Assembly: GCF_020005365.1 (NCBI RefSeq)
Contig: NZ_JACNML010000001.1
Span: 310,001-374,000 of the forward strand
Reading direction: 5' to 3'
DNA from: Kangiella shandongensis
Lineage (GTDB): Bacteria; Pseudomonadota; Gammaproteobacteria; Enterobacterales; Kangiellaceae
DNA: 64,000 nucleotides
The position numbers were made by a program, and so were the translations under genes. Positions within the stretch are counted from its first letter, which is position 1. Each line of letters starts with the position of its first letter. Below are positions 26,852-36,381 of this stretch, one piece after another. The notes under the pieces were generated by a model. The model ran no database searches. It was not told where the DNA came from and saw nothing but the letters and a program-made list of their open reading frames with translations.

Positions 26852-27484
26852 TTATTCTGGGCGAGGATAATTATCCGCTAACCCCTGATATACTAGATGC
26901 TTAAAATCATCTTCAGAAGCATCTAACTTCTCTAGAATCTCGACTAAGACTTCATTATCTTCTTTGCCATACCATTCTTTGATATAAGTACCTTCTTTGT
27001 AGCCTTTGTCTTGACGGAAAAAGTTTAAGGTATTTTTACCAACATAACTTTTAAACAGTTCTTCAAACGGCATATTGATTTGTTTCATGCAGCCGGCAAA
27101 ACTGGAGCCATCAAAGTGCTGATACATTACGGCCTGCCCGGCTAACGCTTCAAGCGTCTGTTTAAAGTCATCCTTCTCCAAAGGCTCCCACATTTCATTG
27201 GTTAGCTCTTCGGCAATATCATCAAATGACCGCTCACCATCAATACGCGAGCTTAAACCGAAGTGAAAAATATCCACCAATTCCATTTTGACCTGTTCGA
27301 TCTCAGGCGTCTGGTGCTTCCACCACTTCCACCCATAATGGTCCAGCATCTCAGCGCACTCAATCCAAATTGCTCGATACCATTCATAGTTCTGCTCGAA
27401 CCATTTTTCATGGACTTTCGTATTCATTGCATTTTGCATTTCCAGCATGGTTGCAACCTGCTTTACCATTAATGCTTTATTCAT
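26852..27484 (-). CDS. Dimeric dUTP diphosphatase
   Basis: The enzyme hydrolyses dUTP to dUMP and PPi, keeping uracil out of DNA and feeding dTMP synthesis. The motifs are those of the all-helical dimeric dUTPase/MazG-like superfamily: ECAEMLDHYGWKWWK (metal-binding ExxE) near residue 45 and EQVKMELVDIFHFGLS (ExxxD) near 68. It is not the trimeric Dut type. The ATG at 27484 (211 residues) is preferred; a GTG at 27496 would add four residues. No trimeric dut lies at its usual place after coaBC in this window, so this enzyme may replace it. Confidence 0.85.
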   Translation of the reverse strand: MNKALMVKQVATMLEMQNAMNTKVHEKWFEQNYEWYRAIWIECAEMLDHYGWKWWKHQTPEIEQVKMELVDIFHFGLSSRIDGERSFDDIAEELTNEMWEPLEKDDFKQTLEALAGQAVMYQHFDGSSFAGCMKQINMPFEELFKSYVGKNTLNFFRQDKGYKEGTYIKEWYGKEDNEVLVEILEKLDASEDDFKHLVYQGLADNYPRPE

Positions 27485-27553
27485 GACTCTACCCACATAA
27501 GTAAAATTTAAGATCCTGTCTACACTTCCATCATAGCAAAAATAAGGCCTTCA

Positions 27554-28387
27554 CTACCAACCGCGGCTTCTTTTGATCAGTTCGTATGCCGCTTTAATTT
27601 CCTGAGTCTTTTCATTAGCCATTTTGATCATTTCTTCCGGCAAGCCCTTGGCGACCAGCTTATCAGGATGGTGTTGTGACATCAGGCGACGGTAAGCCCG
27701 CTTTATCGTTTTTTGATCATCGCTACTTTTCACACCCAGCACTTGATAGGCCTGGTCGACACTGGGTGCGTCTGGTGCCTGCTGATAAGTACCTCCATGT
27801 CCACCGCCTGCCTGTCCTTGTTGCTCCGAATAGCCATAGAAACGTTGTTGCGCCTGTACCATTTTGATCAGCTGATCGATCATAAAGTTGGCAAAACCGA
27901 GGTGCTTTCCTACGCGGTGCAACACGGCACGTTCATATTCATGCATGGTTCCGTCCGCCAGCGCCATGGTAATCTGTACTTCGAGGAACATCTGCATCAA
28001 ATTACGACGACGATGACACTCCTGCTTAAATTGATCGACCACAGCCTCAAGGTCAAAGTCACTGCTTTTGCCCTGCTGAAACAAGTCAATAGCAAACTTA
28101 CGCGCATCACTATCCAGGCCCATCCGGCTCATGACATTTTCAGCGTGCCGAATTTCATTCTGCGTCACGCGCCCATCCGCTTTTGCGATATGGCCCATGA
28201 CTGAAAAGGTCGCCGTGAAGAAAGCGGCTTGTACCCGCTCCTGATCACCCGGCGCATAGCGCTCTTGATAATCATCGCTCTTTTTATCCAACTGATGTCC
28301 CAGCACAGCACCAATAATGGCTCCTAATGGCCCTCCGCCAAGGGAGAAACCCAGGACACCACCGATTACTTTACCAAACCAACTCAT
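27554..28387 (-). CDS. djlA: Co-chaperone DjlA
   Basis: DjlA is an inner-membrane J-domain protein that stimulates DnaK. The 277 residues show an N-terminal Gly-rich membrane helix (FSLGGGPLGAIIGAVLGH, residues about 12-30), a central TerB-like helical domain (about 50-170), a Gly/Gln linker, and a C-terminal J domain with the HPD triad in QHHPDK. Full family length. It starts two bases after the murU stop, so it is coupled to the muropeptide-recycling genes. Confidence 0.94.
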   Translation of the reverse strand: MSWFGKVIGGVLGFSLGGGPLGAIIGAVLGHQLDKKSDDYQERYAPGDQERVQAAFFTATFSVMGHIAKADGRVTQNEIRHAENVMSRMGLDSDARKFAIDLFQQGKSSDFDLEAVVDQFKQECHRRRNLMQMFLEVQITMALADGTMHEYERAVLHRVGKHLGFANFMIDQLIKMVQAQQRFYGYSEQQGQAGGGHGGTYQQAPDAPSVDQAYQVLGVKSSDDQKTIKRAYRRLMSQHHPDKLVAKGLPEEMIKMANEKTQEIKAAYELIKRSRGW

Positions 28388-28389
28388 CG

Positions 28390-29088
28390 TTATAGCTTTC
28401 CGTCATATTCAATTGTTTTAATCCGCCGCTGAAAGCTTTCATTCAGCTGCTTCAGTCGCTCGGGTGTTCCGATATCGAACCAACGCCCTTGAAATAATTC
28501 TCCTGTTACTTCCGCTTCTACCATCAACTCTCTTAGTACTGGTGCCAGCCGACATGGCTCCCCAAGCGGTACATCAGCAAATACCTCTGGTTGATAAACG
28601 CCAATTCCGGTAAAAGTATGTTTATCGTCACCCTCAGCAATAACCAGACCATCGCTTCTCAGTTGAAAGTCACCTTGTGGATGGTGGTCAGGGTTTGGTA
28701 CTAAAACGATATGAGCTTTTTTAGTTGGTTGCAGCAACAACTTTTCATAGTCGTATTCGGACCAAACATCGCCATTCACAACAATAAAAGGTTCGTCGTC
28801 AAAAAAATCCAGGGCATTACGGATACCGCCCGCCGTTTCCAGGGCCTGTCTTTCGTGTGAGAAGGTCAGCCTCACCCCCCAGTAAGCTCCATCGCCCAAA
28901 TATTCCGGGATTTGATCACCTAACCAGGAGGTATTAATCAGAATATCTTTAATACCCGCGTCTTTAAGCGCCTCAATATGCCACTCGATCAGTGCTCGTC
29001 CGTCCACCTTGAGCAATGGCTTGGGATGGCGCTCAGTCAAAGGCCGCATGCGCTCGCCGCGTCCGGCCGCTAAAATCATTGCTTTCAT
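28390..29088 (-). CDS. murU: N-acetylmuramate alpha-1-phosphate uridylyltransferase
   Basis: MurU makes UDP-MurNAc from MurNAc-1-phosphate and UTP, the last step of the recycling bypass that avoids de novo (fosfomycin-sensitive) UDP-MurNAc synthesis. The 232 residues open with the nucleotidyltransferase signature AMILAAGRGERMRPLTERHPKPLLKV and have VVNGDVW with the metal Asp. It overlaps amgK by four bases. The pair next to lptD mirrors the Pseudomonas locus, which supports MurU rather than a generic mannose-1-phosphate guanylyltransferase. Confidence 0.93.
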   Translation of the reverse strand: MKAMILAAGRGERMRPLTERHPKPLLKVDGRALIEWHIEALKDAGIKDILINTSWLGDQIPEYLGDGAYWGVRLTFSHERQALETAGGIRNALDFFDDEPFIVVNGDVWSEYDYEKLLLQPTKKAHIVLVPNPDHHPQGDFQLRSDGLVIAEGDDKHTFTGIGVYQPEVFADVPLGEPCRLAPVLRELMVEAEVTGELFQGRWFDIGTPERLKQLNESFQRRIKTIEYDGKL

Positions 29089-30128
29089 GAAATAGAGCCT
29101 TGCTTCTCTTCAAAAGCAGGAATGATCTTACTGGTCAGCCACTGATAAAACTCTGTCATCTGAGGATATTTTTCCGCTTGCTGAATAATATAAGTGAGGG
29201 TTAAGGGAATATCTTTCAAGTAATCCGCTTTGCCATCGCGATAATTCAGACGACAGAAAATACCAGCGACCTTGATATGACGTTGCAGCCCCATCCAGTC
29301 AAACCACTGTTCAAACTGCTCTTTATCTAAAATGGCCGGCGAGCGCTTCAGGTAATAATTAACCCAGGCATCCACTTGTTGAGGCGTCCACTGGATATAG
29401 CAGTCTCTCAATAAAGATAGTAGATCGTAGGTTAATGGCCCTCGAACAGCATCCTGAAAATCAATAATGCCCGGTTCATCGGTATCGTCACACTGCATCA
29501 GGTTTCTCGAGTGATAGTCTCGATGGACAAACACCTGCGGCTGTGACTGAGCGCTCTGGATGAGATGCTCAAAGGTCGTATCTAACAGGCGATGCTCGAC
29601 TGGGGTTAACTCTATCGACAAATGTTTGCTAAGGAACCAGTCCCTAAACAGCTCCATTTCTGTTCGGAGCAGTTTGTCATCATAATCCGGCAATCGACCC
29701 GGTGATATCTTCTGCATTTCAATCAAGCTATTGATGGCGTTGTGGTATAGCTCATCAGCAGCGCCCAAATTACCCGAAGACTGAGCTTCTTTGAGTAAAG
29801 GCAGATACAGTTGGTCCCCCAGATCCGACAGCAGCATAAAGCCCTGCTCTAAATCCTGCGCCAGAACTCTCGGCGCATTCACGCTTTCAAGTAATTCCGC
29901 AACCCTTATAAATTGTCGGCTGTTTTCATGCTCAGGCGGGGCGTCTACCACAATCCAGCTATTGCCGCTCCGTTCATCCTGCCAACGAAAATATCGTCGG
30001 AAACTGGCATCTCCCGAGACCATGCTCCATTTCAGATTAGCTAATATCTGCTCTTCGTCAGCCAGCAAACGACTCACACGTTGCTGTGACCACTCCTTTA
30101 ATAATGTCTGTCGGCTATCTTTTGTCAT
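29085..30128 (-). CDS. amgK: Anomeric N-acetylmuramate/N-acetylglucosamine kinase AmgK
   Basis: The 347-residue protein belongs to the aminoglycoside phosphotransferase fold. The Brenner motif VFVHRDYHSRNLM and the metal-binding IIDFQDAVRGPLTYDLLSLLRD are clear near residues 195-230. AmgK phosphorylates the anomeric carbon of MurNAc, giving MurNAc-1-phosphate for MurU; its stop overlaps murU by four bases. It is divergent from lptD, as in pseudomonads. Cytoplasmic; no signal peptide. Confidence 0.93.
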   Translation of the reverse strand: MTKDSRQTLLKEWSQQRVSRLLADEEQILANLKWSMVSGDASFRRYFRWQDERSGNSWIVVDAPPEHENSRQFIRVAELLESVNAPRVLAQDLEQGFMLLSDLGDQLYLPLLKEAQSSGNLGAADELYHNAINSLIEMQKISPGRLPDYDDKLLRTEMELFRDWFLSKHLSIELTPVEHRLLDTTFEHLIQSAQSQPQVFVHRDYHSRNLMQCDDTDEPGIIDFQDAVRGPLTYDLLSLLRDCYIQWTPQQVDAWVNYYLKRSPAILDKEQFEQWFDWMGLQRHIKVAGIFCRLNYRDGKADYLKDIPLTLTYIIQQAEKYPQMTEFYQWLTSKIIPAFEEKQGSIS

Positions 30129-30260
30129 TATTGATTTTCAATCTGTCCCGTAAGCGTTTATCATTAGGCCTTTATAACTGATGACAGTTACAAAGCGTAG
30201 GCCCTTGAATTGTCGGGCTATCTATTTTGTGACCAACCCGTAAAAAAACACGAAAAGTAC

Positions 30261-32636
30261 ATGGTAAGCAAGAAAGTCCGTTGGGTAAAATCTTTTTTGG
30301 TCTCTAGCGTTAGTATCGCAGTAATGATGGCTACGCCGTCAGGTCTCGCCGCAGAGTCTAGTAAAGAACAAAACATCGTTGATAAGCCTCAGCTCAACTC
30401 GGCTGAGGCCGAGGCTATGCCTACAACTAATGAAAATCATCAGGCTTATCAATTCCCTGAATTCAAGACCTGTCCCAGCCAACCAGTTGAACCAACTCGT
30501 TACCAGCCGCAACTGGTCGAGACTAATGCCCCCATTCGGGTTTATTCCGATGAAGCTTATCGTGAAGGCAATAAAGCCTATTTAACCGGTAATGTTCAGG
30601 TTACCCAATCCCAACAGAAGCTAACAGCAGACCAGTTAACCGCGGATAATGAAACCAAGTCGTATCATGCGCAGGGAGACCTGTTATTTACCAACAATAA
30701 TTTTGTTGTGGGTGCGGATAGTCTTGACTATTACTCGCTTCAGGGCTCAACGGAAATCAGAAATACTCGCTTCCACCTATACAGTAATAACGGAAACGGT
30801 ACTGCTCAAAAGATTCGCGTTGATAACAAGCAACTACTGACGTTAACTGATACGGACTTCTCAACCTGTCCAGAAGATCAGAAAAGTTGGGTCTTCGAGT
30901 CTGGTGAAATCATCATTGATCGTGAGAGCGGCTGGGGTAAAGCCTACAACAGCGTGGTCAAAGTCGCTGATATTCCTGTTTTCTATATACCCTATATTAC
31001 CTTTCCGGTCGATGATCGCCGCAAAACAGGCTTATTACCACCGTCATTCAGCAACTCAAACCGCAACGGTCGCGATTTAAGTATCCCCTATTATTTAAAC
31101 CTGGCACCCAATTATGATCTGACCTTGACGCCAAGGTATATGACGTCTCGGGGTTCCATGCTTGGCTCAGAGTTTCGTTACCTGACTGAGCAGAGTAATG
31201 GCGAACTTTTCTTCGAATATTTACCGGATGATAAAGCAGCTGGTTCCGATAATCCTGAAAACCTACCGGATCAGCGCTGGCAGTACAGCGTGGATCATTT
31301 AACACAACTTTCTGATCACTGGAGCACCGGCATGGTGGCTCGTAAGGTAAGTGATGACAGTTATTATCAGGATTTTGGTGGGAGTATTCAGGACAGTAAC
31401 CAGGACATATTAAGCCAGAACCTCTATGTACAATACTTAAGCCAGGACTGGTTTATGCGCACTGAGTATCAGGACTGGCAGCTGCTAAACAGTCCTGTAG
31501 AGCGCTATACGATTGCTCCACGAGTCCAGTTAACCCGTTTTTTCGAACCCAATGAGAATAGCTTTGAAGCCAAAATTCACAGTGAGCTGACACGCTTTGA
31601 TAAGGATGGTGCCGACACCGCGGAGCGCTACCATATTGAACCTTCCATTGGCTGGAGTCACGAAACGCTTTATAGCTTTTTCCGGCCAGAACTCAGCTTT
31701 GCCTACACCCAATACAAGCAAACCGATATTAGTGACAATGTAGAAACCGCTGATCGAAGTTTACCCACACTATCGATAGATACTGGCCTGTTCTTTGAGC
31801 GTACGCTGAATTTCGACGACGGCGATCTGACACAGACGCTCGAGCCGAGGGTTTTCTATCTCTATACCCCCTATCAGGATCAGAGCGAGATAGGTATTTA
31901 CGATACCAGTTTGCCGACGTTTAACTTTACCCAGCTGTTCAGCCGTAACCGTTTTAGCGGTATCGATCGCATCGGTGACGCTAACCAGATCAGTGGCGCT
32001 CTTACCAGTCGCTTCCTCGATGATGAAGGCCGGGAGAAAGCCTCTATTTCAGTTGGTCGAACGGTTTACCTGAAAGATCGTAAAGTTACGATGCTGGATA
32101 TGCCGGTTGAAACCAATAAGCAGTCAGGGTTATTGGCTGAAATTAATTGGCGCTGGACCGATAATATTGAAGTTAAATCAGCTATCGAGTGGGATGATCA
32201 GGAGAATGAAACCACCCATGGCCTGATTAATATGCACTATGAGCCCCAGACGAACCACATCATAAACTTAGGGCATCGCTATCGTAAAACACCAAGTCGT
32301 ACTCAGGAAGAAGCTGAGCTTGCATTTGCTTGGCCATTAGCCCAAGATTGGCGTCTTTTGGGTCGATATAACCAAGACCTCACTGAAAATCGAACTAACG
32401 ACTCATTTATTGGTCTAGAATATGAGTCCTGTTGTTGGGCGGTTAGAATGGTCGCAAGACGCTATATAAATATACAACTCGATAGCCAAGGTGCACTCCT
32501 CCCTAATCAACCAGACGAACACAGCTCTGGGGTTTACCTCCAGTTTGTTCTCAAGGGAATTGGTAGCCTCCGAGGCAGCACCACACAATTTTTAGAAGAC
32601 AGTATTTACGGATACGAAGATTTATTAGGCAAATAA
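30261..32636 (+). CDS. lptD: LPS-assembly protein LptD
   Basis: LptD is the outer-membrane barrel that inserts LPS with LptE. The ATG at 30261 gives 791 residues with a normal signal peptide (VSKKVRWVKSFLVSSVSIAVMMATPSGLAA split around residues 2-32); an upstream TTG at 30210 would place 17 residues before it and is less likely. The N-terminal OstA jellyroll is followed by the long beta-barrel. Four cysteines needed for the two non-consecutive disulfides are all present: C71, C203, C724 and C725 (ESCCWAVR). It heads the operon with surA, whose start is one base after its stop. Confidence 0.96.
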   Translation: MVSKKVRWVKSFLVSSVSIAVMMATPSGLAAESSKEQNIVDKPQLNSAEAEAMPTTNENHQAYQFPEFKTCPSQPVEPTRYQPQLVETNAPIRVYSDEAYREGNKAYLTGNVQVTQSQQKLTADQLTADNETKSYHAQGDLLFTNNNFVVGADSLDYYSLQGSTEIRNTRFHLYSNNGNGTAQKIRVDNKQLLTLTDTDFSTCPEDQKSWVFESGEIIIDRESGWGKAYNSVVKVADIPVFYIPYITFPVDDRRKTGLLPPSFSNSNRNGRDLSIPYYLNLAPNYDLTLTPRYMTSRGSMLGSEFRYLTEQSNGELFFEYLPDDKAAGSDNPENLPDQRWQYSVDHLTQLSDHWSTGMVARKVSDDSYYQDFGGSIQDSNQDILSQNLYVQYLSQDWFMRTEYQDWQLLNSPVERYTIAPRVQLTRFFEPNENSFEAKIHSELTRFDKDGADTAERYHIEPSIGWSHETLYSFFRPELSFAYTQYKQTDISDNVETADRSLPTLSIDTGLFFERTLNFDDGDLTQTLEPRVFYLYTPYQDQSEIGIYDTSLPTFNFTQLFSRNRFSGIDRIGDANQISGALTSRFLDDEGREKASISVGRTVYLKDRKVTMLDMPVETNKQSGLLAEINWRWTDNIEVKSAIEWDDQENETTHGLINMHYEPQTNHIINLGHRYRKTPSRTQEEAELAFAWPLAQDWRLLGRYNQDLTENRTNDSFIGLEYESCCWAVRMVARRYINIQLDSQGALLPNQPDEHSSGVYLQFVLKGIGSLRGSTTQFLEDSIYGYEDLLGK

Positions 32637-32637
32637 T

Positions 32638-33939
32638 ATGACATTGAAACATTTGATTTCGGCTTGCTTACTGGTTGCTTCATTAAGCTCATTAACGGCA
32701 CAAAATGTACACGCTGCCGAGACTATTGATAAAGTTATTGCGCAAGTTGATGAAGACGTGATCTTGCAGAGTGAGCTCGAGCGAAAGGTTATACAGGCAA
32801 AACAACAAATTCAGGCCCGAGGTGGACAGCTTCCGCCACAGAATATCCTTGAAAGAGAATTACTCGAACAATTAATTATACAAAGTCTACAGTATCAAAT
32901 GGCGTCACGCTCTGGTATGCAAATTCAATCTGCCGAGTTACAACAAATTGCTACACGTGTTGCCCAGCAGAGCGGCATGTCACTGGATGAGTTTCGCCTT
33001 CATATGGAGCAACAGGGTATTGCCTATGAGTTATTTCTAGATGACTTACGTAAAGAGATTCTAACGTCTCGTTTTCGAGATGCCTTTGTCGCCCGTCGAA
33101 TTAAGATCAGCGAAAAAGAAATCGATTCACTGGTCAAAGCCATGGACTCTAAGAGTAGCGTTGAATACCATCTAGGGCACATTCTTATCGCTGCCGATGA
33201 AAGCGCCACTGAAAGTGAAGTCGCAACCGCCAAAAAAGAAGCCTTAACGATCAAACGCCAGTTGGAACAAGGTAAGGACTTTGCCGGTATGGCTGAAAAA
33301 CACTCCGATGGCTCTGATGCCAGTGACGGCGGTGACTTTGGCTGGAATACCGAGAAGAACCTACCGGAGCTCTTTAGAGATCCCGTTTATTATATGAAAA
33401 AAGGCGGGATCTCCCGTCTGATCCGAAGCCCTGCAGGCTTTCATATCTTAAAGTTATACGATAAACGGGGCGATCTGGAACACGTTGTACAGCAAACCAA
33501 AGCACGGCATATACTCGTTCAACCCGACGCCATTACCACAGAAGAAGATGCCAAGGACTTACTACAGCATATACGCCAACAGGTACTGACCGGGGAAACG
33601 GACTTTGGCGATATGGCGAGAAAGCACTCAGACGACCCCGGTTCGGCTAACTTAGGTGGTGAGCTGGGCTGGAATAATGTCGGTGTTTACGACCCAGTGT
33701 TTGAAGAAACTTTAGCCAATCTGAAAATTGATGAAATCAGTCAACCGTTCCAAAGCAGTTTCGGTTGGCATATCGTGCAATTAACGGGTAAGCGACAAGA
33801 CGATCAAACGGATGAAATGAAGCGTCAACAGGCCGCAAAAATCTTGCGTCAACGTAAGTTTTCTGAAGAAGTTGAGAACTGGGTCCGTGAAATCCGCGAC
33901 GAAGCTTATGTAAAAAAAGTGGTTGAAGAAGACTCGTAA
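32638..33939 (+). CDS. surA: Periplasmic chaperone/peptidyl-prolyl isomerase SurA
   Basis: SurA escorts unfolded outer-membrane proteins, LptD among them. The 433-residue precursor has a signal peptide (residues 1-27, ending HAA), an N-terminal chaperone domain (AETIDKVIAQVDEDVILQSELER), two parvulin domains (about 177-280 and 290-390, with YHLGHILIA and KARHILVQ), and a C-terminal helix that returns to the chaperone core. Length matches the family. The lptD-surA-pdxA-rsmA order is standard. Confidence 0.97.
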   Translation: MTLKHLISACLLVASLSSLTAQNVHAAETIDKVIAQVDEDVILQSELERKVIQAKQQIQARGGQLPPQNILERELLEQLIIQSLQYQMASRSGMQIQSAELQQIATRVAQQSGMSLDEFRLHMEQQGIAYELFLDDLRKEILTSRFRDAFVARRIKISEKEIDSLVKAMDSKSSVEYHLGHILIAADESATESEVATAKKEALTIKRQLEQGKDFAGMAEKHSDGSDASDGGDFGWNTEKNLPELFRDPVYYMKKGGISRLIRSPAGFHILKLYDKRGDLEHVVQQTKARHILVQPDAITTEEDAKDLLQHIRQQVLTGETDFGDMARKHSDDPGSANLGGELGWNNVGVYDPVFEETLANLKIDEISQPFQSSFGWHIVQLTGKRQDDQTDEMKRQQAAKILRQRKFSEEVENWVREIRDEAYVKKVVEEDS

Positions 33940-33971
33940 TTCTCAGCCTAATCCCCAAAGGTAATGCAGCG

Positions 33972-34982
33972 ATGGATATTGCTAGAATCCTAATTACGGC
34001 GGGGGAACCCGCCGGCATAGGTCCAGAACTGGTTGCAAAGTTAGCACAAGCGCCATGCTCTGACCAAATCATAGTCTGTGCAGCACCTGAGTTACTCAAC
34101 AAAGCAGCCAAGAGCACTGGCTTACCCCTCGAATTAACCGAATTTGATCCACAGGCGGAGCCAACGCCACATCGCCCCGGCCATCTTTGGCTGATCCCTC
34201 ATGAACTTGATAGTGATGGCGTTCATTTCGGGCAGCTCAATGTAGAACATGCACCGTATGTACTAGCAACACTACAAACCGCCAACGATATGGCGCAAAA
34301 TGGCTCTGTTGACGCGATACTGACCGGTCCCGTTCATAAAGGCATTATTAATGACTCAGGGCTACACTTCTCAGGCCATACTGAGTTTTTTGCCGATCGA
34401 AGTGGGTGCGATAAGGTCGTGATGATGTTGGCTACCGAGGGGCTTAGAGTAGCCTTAGCAACCACTCACTTACCGTTACAAGATGTATCCAAAACCATTA
34501 CATCAGAGCTCTTAACTCAGGTCATTACCATTGTAGATGCTGAATTGCGACAAAAGTTTGCAATCAAACGACCTAAGATCTTAGTCTGTGGTCTCAACCC
34601 ACATGCCGGAGAGAATGGCCACCTGGGCTCAGAAGAACAAGAAGTAATCGAGCCAACACTGGCAACACTTCGGCAACAGCTTGAAGCTGAACTTATCGGG
34701 CCCCTACCAGCGGACACGGCCTTTCAACCGAATAAAATAGCAGACGTCGATACAGTTTTAGCCATGTACCATGACCAAGGTCTTCCTACGCTAAAATACA
34801 AAGGCTTTGGCAAAGCCGTTAACGTGACATTGGGCCTTCCTTATATTCGAACTTCCGTTGACCATGGCACCGGCCTGGATATCGCCGGCCAAAGTATTGC
34901 CGATACCGGAAGCATGCAATATGCGCTACAATTTACTCAAGATCTCATCCAGCGACGTAAGCAATCTCATGGCTCACTCTAA
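33972..34982 (+). CDS. pdxA: 4-hydroxythreonine-4-phosphate dehydrogenase PdxA
   Basis: PdxA oxidises 4-phosphohydroxy-L-threonine in vitamin B6 synthesis. The 336-residue protein has TAGEPAGIGPEL at the start, the GPVHKG and FSGHTEFFA metal/substrate segments, GLNPHAGENG, and the C-terminal MYHDQGLPTLKY and VDHGTGLDIAG motifs. It is cytoplasmic and dimeric in its family. It overlaps rsmA by 14 bases, so the two are coupled. The start is 32 bases after surA. Confidence 0.97.
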   Translation: MDIARILITAGEPAGIGPELVAKLAQAPCSDQIIVCAAPELLNKAAKSTGLPLELTEFDPQAEPTPHRPGHLWLIPHELDSDGVHFGQLNVEHAPYVLATLQTANDMAQNGSVDAILTGPVHKGIINDSGLHFSGHTEFFADRSGCDKVVMMLATEGLRVALATTHLPLQDVSKTITSELLTQVITIVDAELRQKFAIKRPKILVCGLNPHAGENGHLGSEEQEVIEPTLATLRQQLEAELIGPLPADTAFQPNKIADVDTVLAMYHDQGLPTLKYKGFGKAVNVTLGLPYIRTSVDHGTGLDIAGQSIADTGSMQYALQFTQDLIQRRKQSHGSL

Positions 34983-35778
34983 AGTTGTTCAAGGTCATCA
35001 AGCAAGAAAACGGTTTGGTCAGAACTTTCTGTCTGATGACTTTTATGTTTCTAAGATTATTGAATCAATTGCGCCACAAACCGATCAACACATTGTTGAA
35101 ATTGGCCCGGGGCTGGGAGCCATTACCCAGCACCTTATCCAACGAGCGGGTATGCTGGATGTTATAGAACTGGATCGCGATCTTATTCCGCGGCTCGAGA
35201 ACACATTCAGCCACTATGCTAACTTTAAGATCCACCAGAGTGATGCCTTAAAGTTCGATTTTACCCAGCTCCAGACGGATCCAGAGCAGCCGCTACGTAT
35301 TGTCGGTAATTTGCCCTATAACATTTCCACTCCTCTTATTTTCCACCTTCTTAAGCAACGACATGTCATTCAGGATATGTACTTTATGTTGCAGAAAGAG
35401 GTTGTTGAACGCATATGTGCCAGCCCAGGCAGCAAACAATATGGCCGCCTGAGTGTGATGACACAGTATTATTGCCAGGCCAGTATGCTCTTTTCAGTAC
35501 CTCCGGGTGCATTTTCCCCTCCCCCTAAAGTCGAGTCGGCAATTGTTTGTTTGCAACCTTACACTAACCTGCCTAAAGCCGTTAGCGATGCTGATATATT
35601 AGCGAAAATTGTTACGGCAGCCTTTAACCAGAGAAGAAAGACTATTCGCAACAGCTTAAAGCAATGGCTTCAGCCGGAGGATTTCGAGAAAGTCGGTTTA
35701 TCTGGCACAGAAAGGGCAGAGCGCTTGTCATTAGATGATTTTATCCATATTTGCCGATATGTGGAGCAGTCCGGCTAA
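34969..35778 (+). CDS. rsmA: 16S rRNA dimethyladenosine transferase RsmA (KsgA)
   Basis: RsmA dimethylates A1518 and A1519 of 16S rRNA at the end of 30S assembly. The start chosen is the ATG at 34969 (269 residues), which gives the usual MAHSKVVQGHQARKRFGQNFL beginning; the open frame extends back to 34858 inside pdxA. Motif I EIGPGLGAITQHL and motif IV GNLPYNIST are intact, as is the PPPKVESAIV segment. Its TAA lies at the base of a 13-bp terminator-like stem. Confidence 0.97.
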   Translation: MAHSKVVQGHQARKRFGQNFLSDDFYVSKIIESIAPQTDQHIVEIGPGLGAITQHLIQRAGMLDVIELDRDLIPRLENTFSHYANFKIHQSDALKFDFTQLQTDPEQPLRIVGNLPYNISTPLIFHLLKQRHVIQDMYFMLQKEVVERICASPGSKQYGRLSVMTQYYCQASMLFSVPPGAFSPPPKVESAIVCLQPYTNLPKAVSDADILAKIVTAAFNQRRKTIRNSLKQWLQPEDFEKVGLSGTERAERLSLDDFIHICRYVEQSG

Positions 35779-35811
35779 GCAAAAAATGTGGACTTTTTCA
35801 CATTTTTTGCT
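35778..35811 (+). terminator. Terminator-like 13-bp stem at the rsmA stop
   Basis: AGCAAAAAATGTG (35778-35790) pairs perfectly with CACATTTTTTGCT (35799-35811) around an 8-base loop. The T-run is part of the stem. It ends the lptD-surA-pdxA-rsmA operon. Confidence 0.65.
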
Positions 35812-35853
35812 AGTCTAGTATAGGTAAAGGATGCAAGTCTAGAGGAGCAGTTT

Positions 35854-36198
35854 ATGAGAGTAGAGCAAGACGATCAGCATAAAAGAAATGCTGCCAAGAC
35901 TGAGGCCGATGCCACTAATGAGCAAATTCAAAGCGATGCTCGTCGTTTTTTTCGTGTATCCATCCACCTTCCCGTCGCAATTCGCCAGCATAACTCCGAT
36001 GTTTTGATCTCTGAGAGTCTTGATATTTCAGAGGGTGGAATCTTAGTTAAAAACTCAAAAAGCCATAAACTTAGGAAAGGCGATGCGGTCAAGGTTCACA
36101 TCGAAGGCATTCTCGGTGAAGATCAGGAGCAGATGGTTTTACACCCGATGCGAGTGCTACGAGTCGAAGAAAAGACCATAGCGTTAGAGTTCATATAG
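35854..36198 (+). CDS. PilZ domain protein
   Basis: The 114-residue cytoplasmic protein has a charged, Asp/Lys-rich leader of about 30 residues and then a PilZ domain: RRFFRVSIHLPV supplies the RxxxR c-di-GMP motif and DISEGGI the D/NxSxxG motif, both intact, so c-di-GMP binding is expected. It ends with LRVEEKTIALEFI strand sequence. It is transcribed alone from a promoter after the rsmA hairpin. Given the pilMNOPQ genes elsewhere in the window, a motility or surface role is possible but not shown. Confidence 0.88.
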   Translation: MRVEQDDQHKRNAAKTEADATNEQIQSDARRFFRVSIHLPVAIRQHNSDVLISESLDISEGGILVKNSKSHKLRKGDAVKVHIEGILGEDQEQMVLHPMRVLRVEEKTIALEFI

Positions 36199-36242
36199 TT
36201 TGGAAACTTAATTACAACTCATTAGTAATTCTAATACTTAAA

Positions 36243-36271
36243 AGCCTGTCATATAACCTTATGCAGGCTTC
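36243..36271 (+). terminator. Hairpin after the PilZ gene
   Basis: AAGCCTG and CAGGCTT form a 7-bp stem with a 15-base loop, followed by the weak T-tract CTCTAT, 45 bases beyond the PilZ stop. Confidence 0.5.
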
Positions 36272-36315
36272 TCTATAAAATCCTTAAAAATCAAGATCTT
36301 GATACAATGTATTAA

Positions 36316-36358
36316 TGTGACATTGGTCACACTTTTGTTTTTAGCTCTCCGCTATTCT
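36316..36358 (+). promoter_or_regulatory. CRP site and class II-type promoter
   Basis: TGTGACATTGGTCACA (36316-36331) is a perfect TGTGA-N6-TCACA CRP/Vfr consensus. Its centre lies 41.5 bases before a start predicted near 36365, and a -10 TATTCT (36353-36358, four of six) sits where a class II CRP promoter needs it. There is no -35 of the usual kind, as expected for activator dependence. Confidence 0.65.
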
Positions 36359-36381
36359 CTTTATCCGCAGTAGCAAGTTGG

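Noticed and set aside
30210-30260. Upstream TTG start of lptD
   Set aside because: It would put 17 extra residues before an otherwise normal signal peptide; the ATG at 30261 is preferred.
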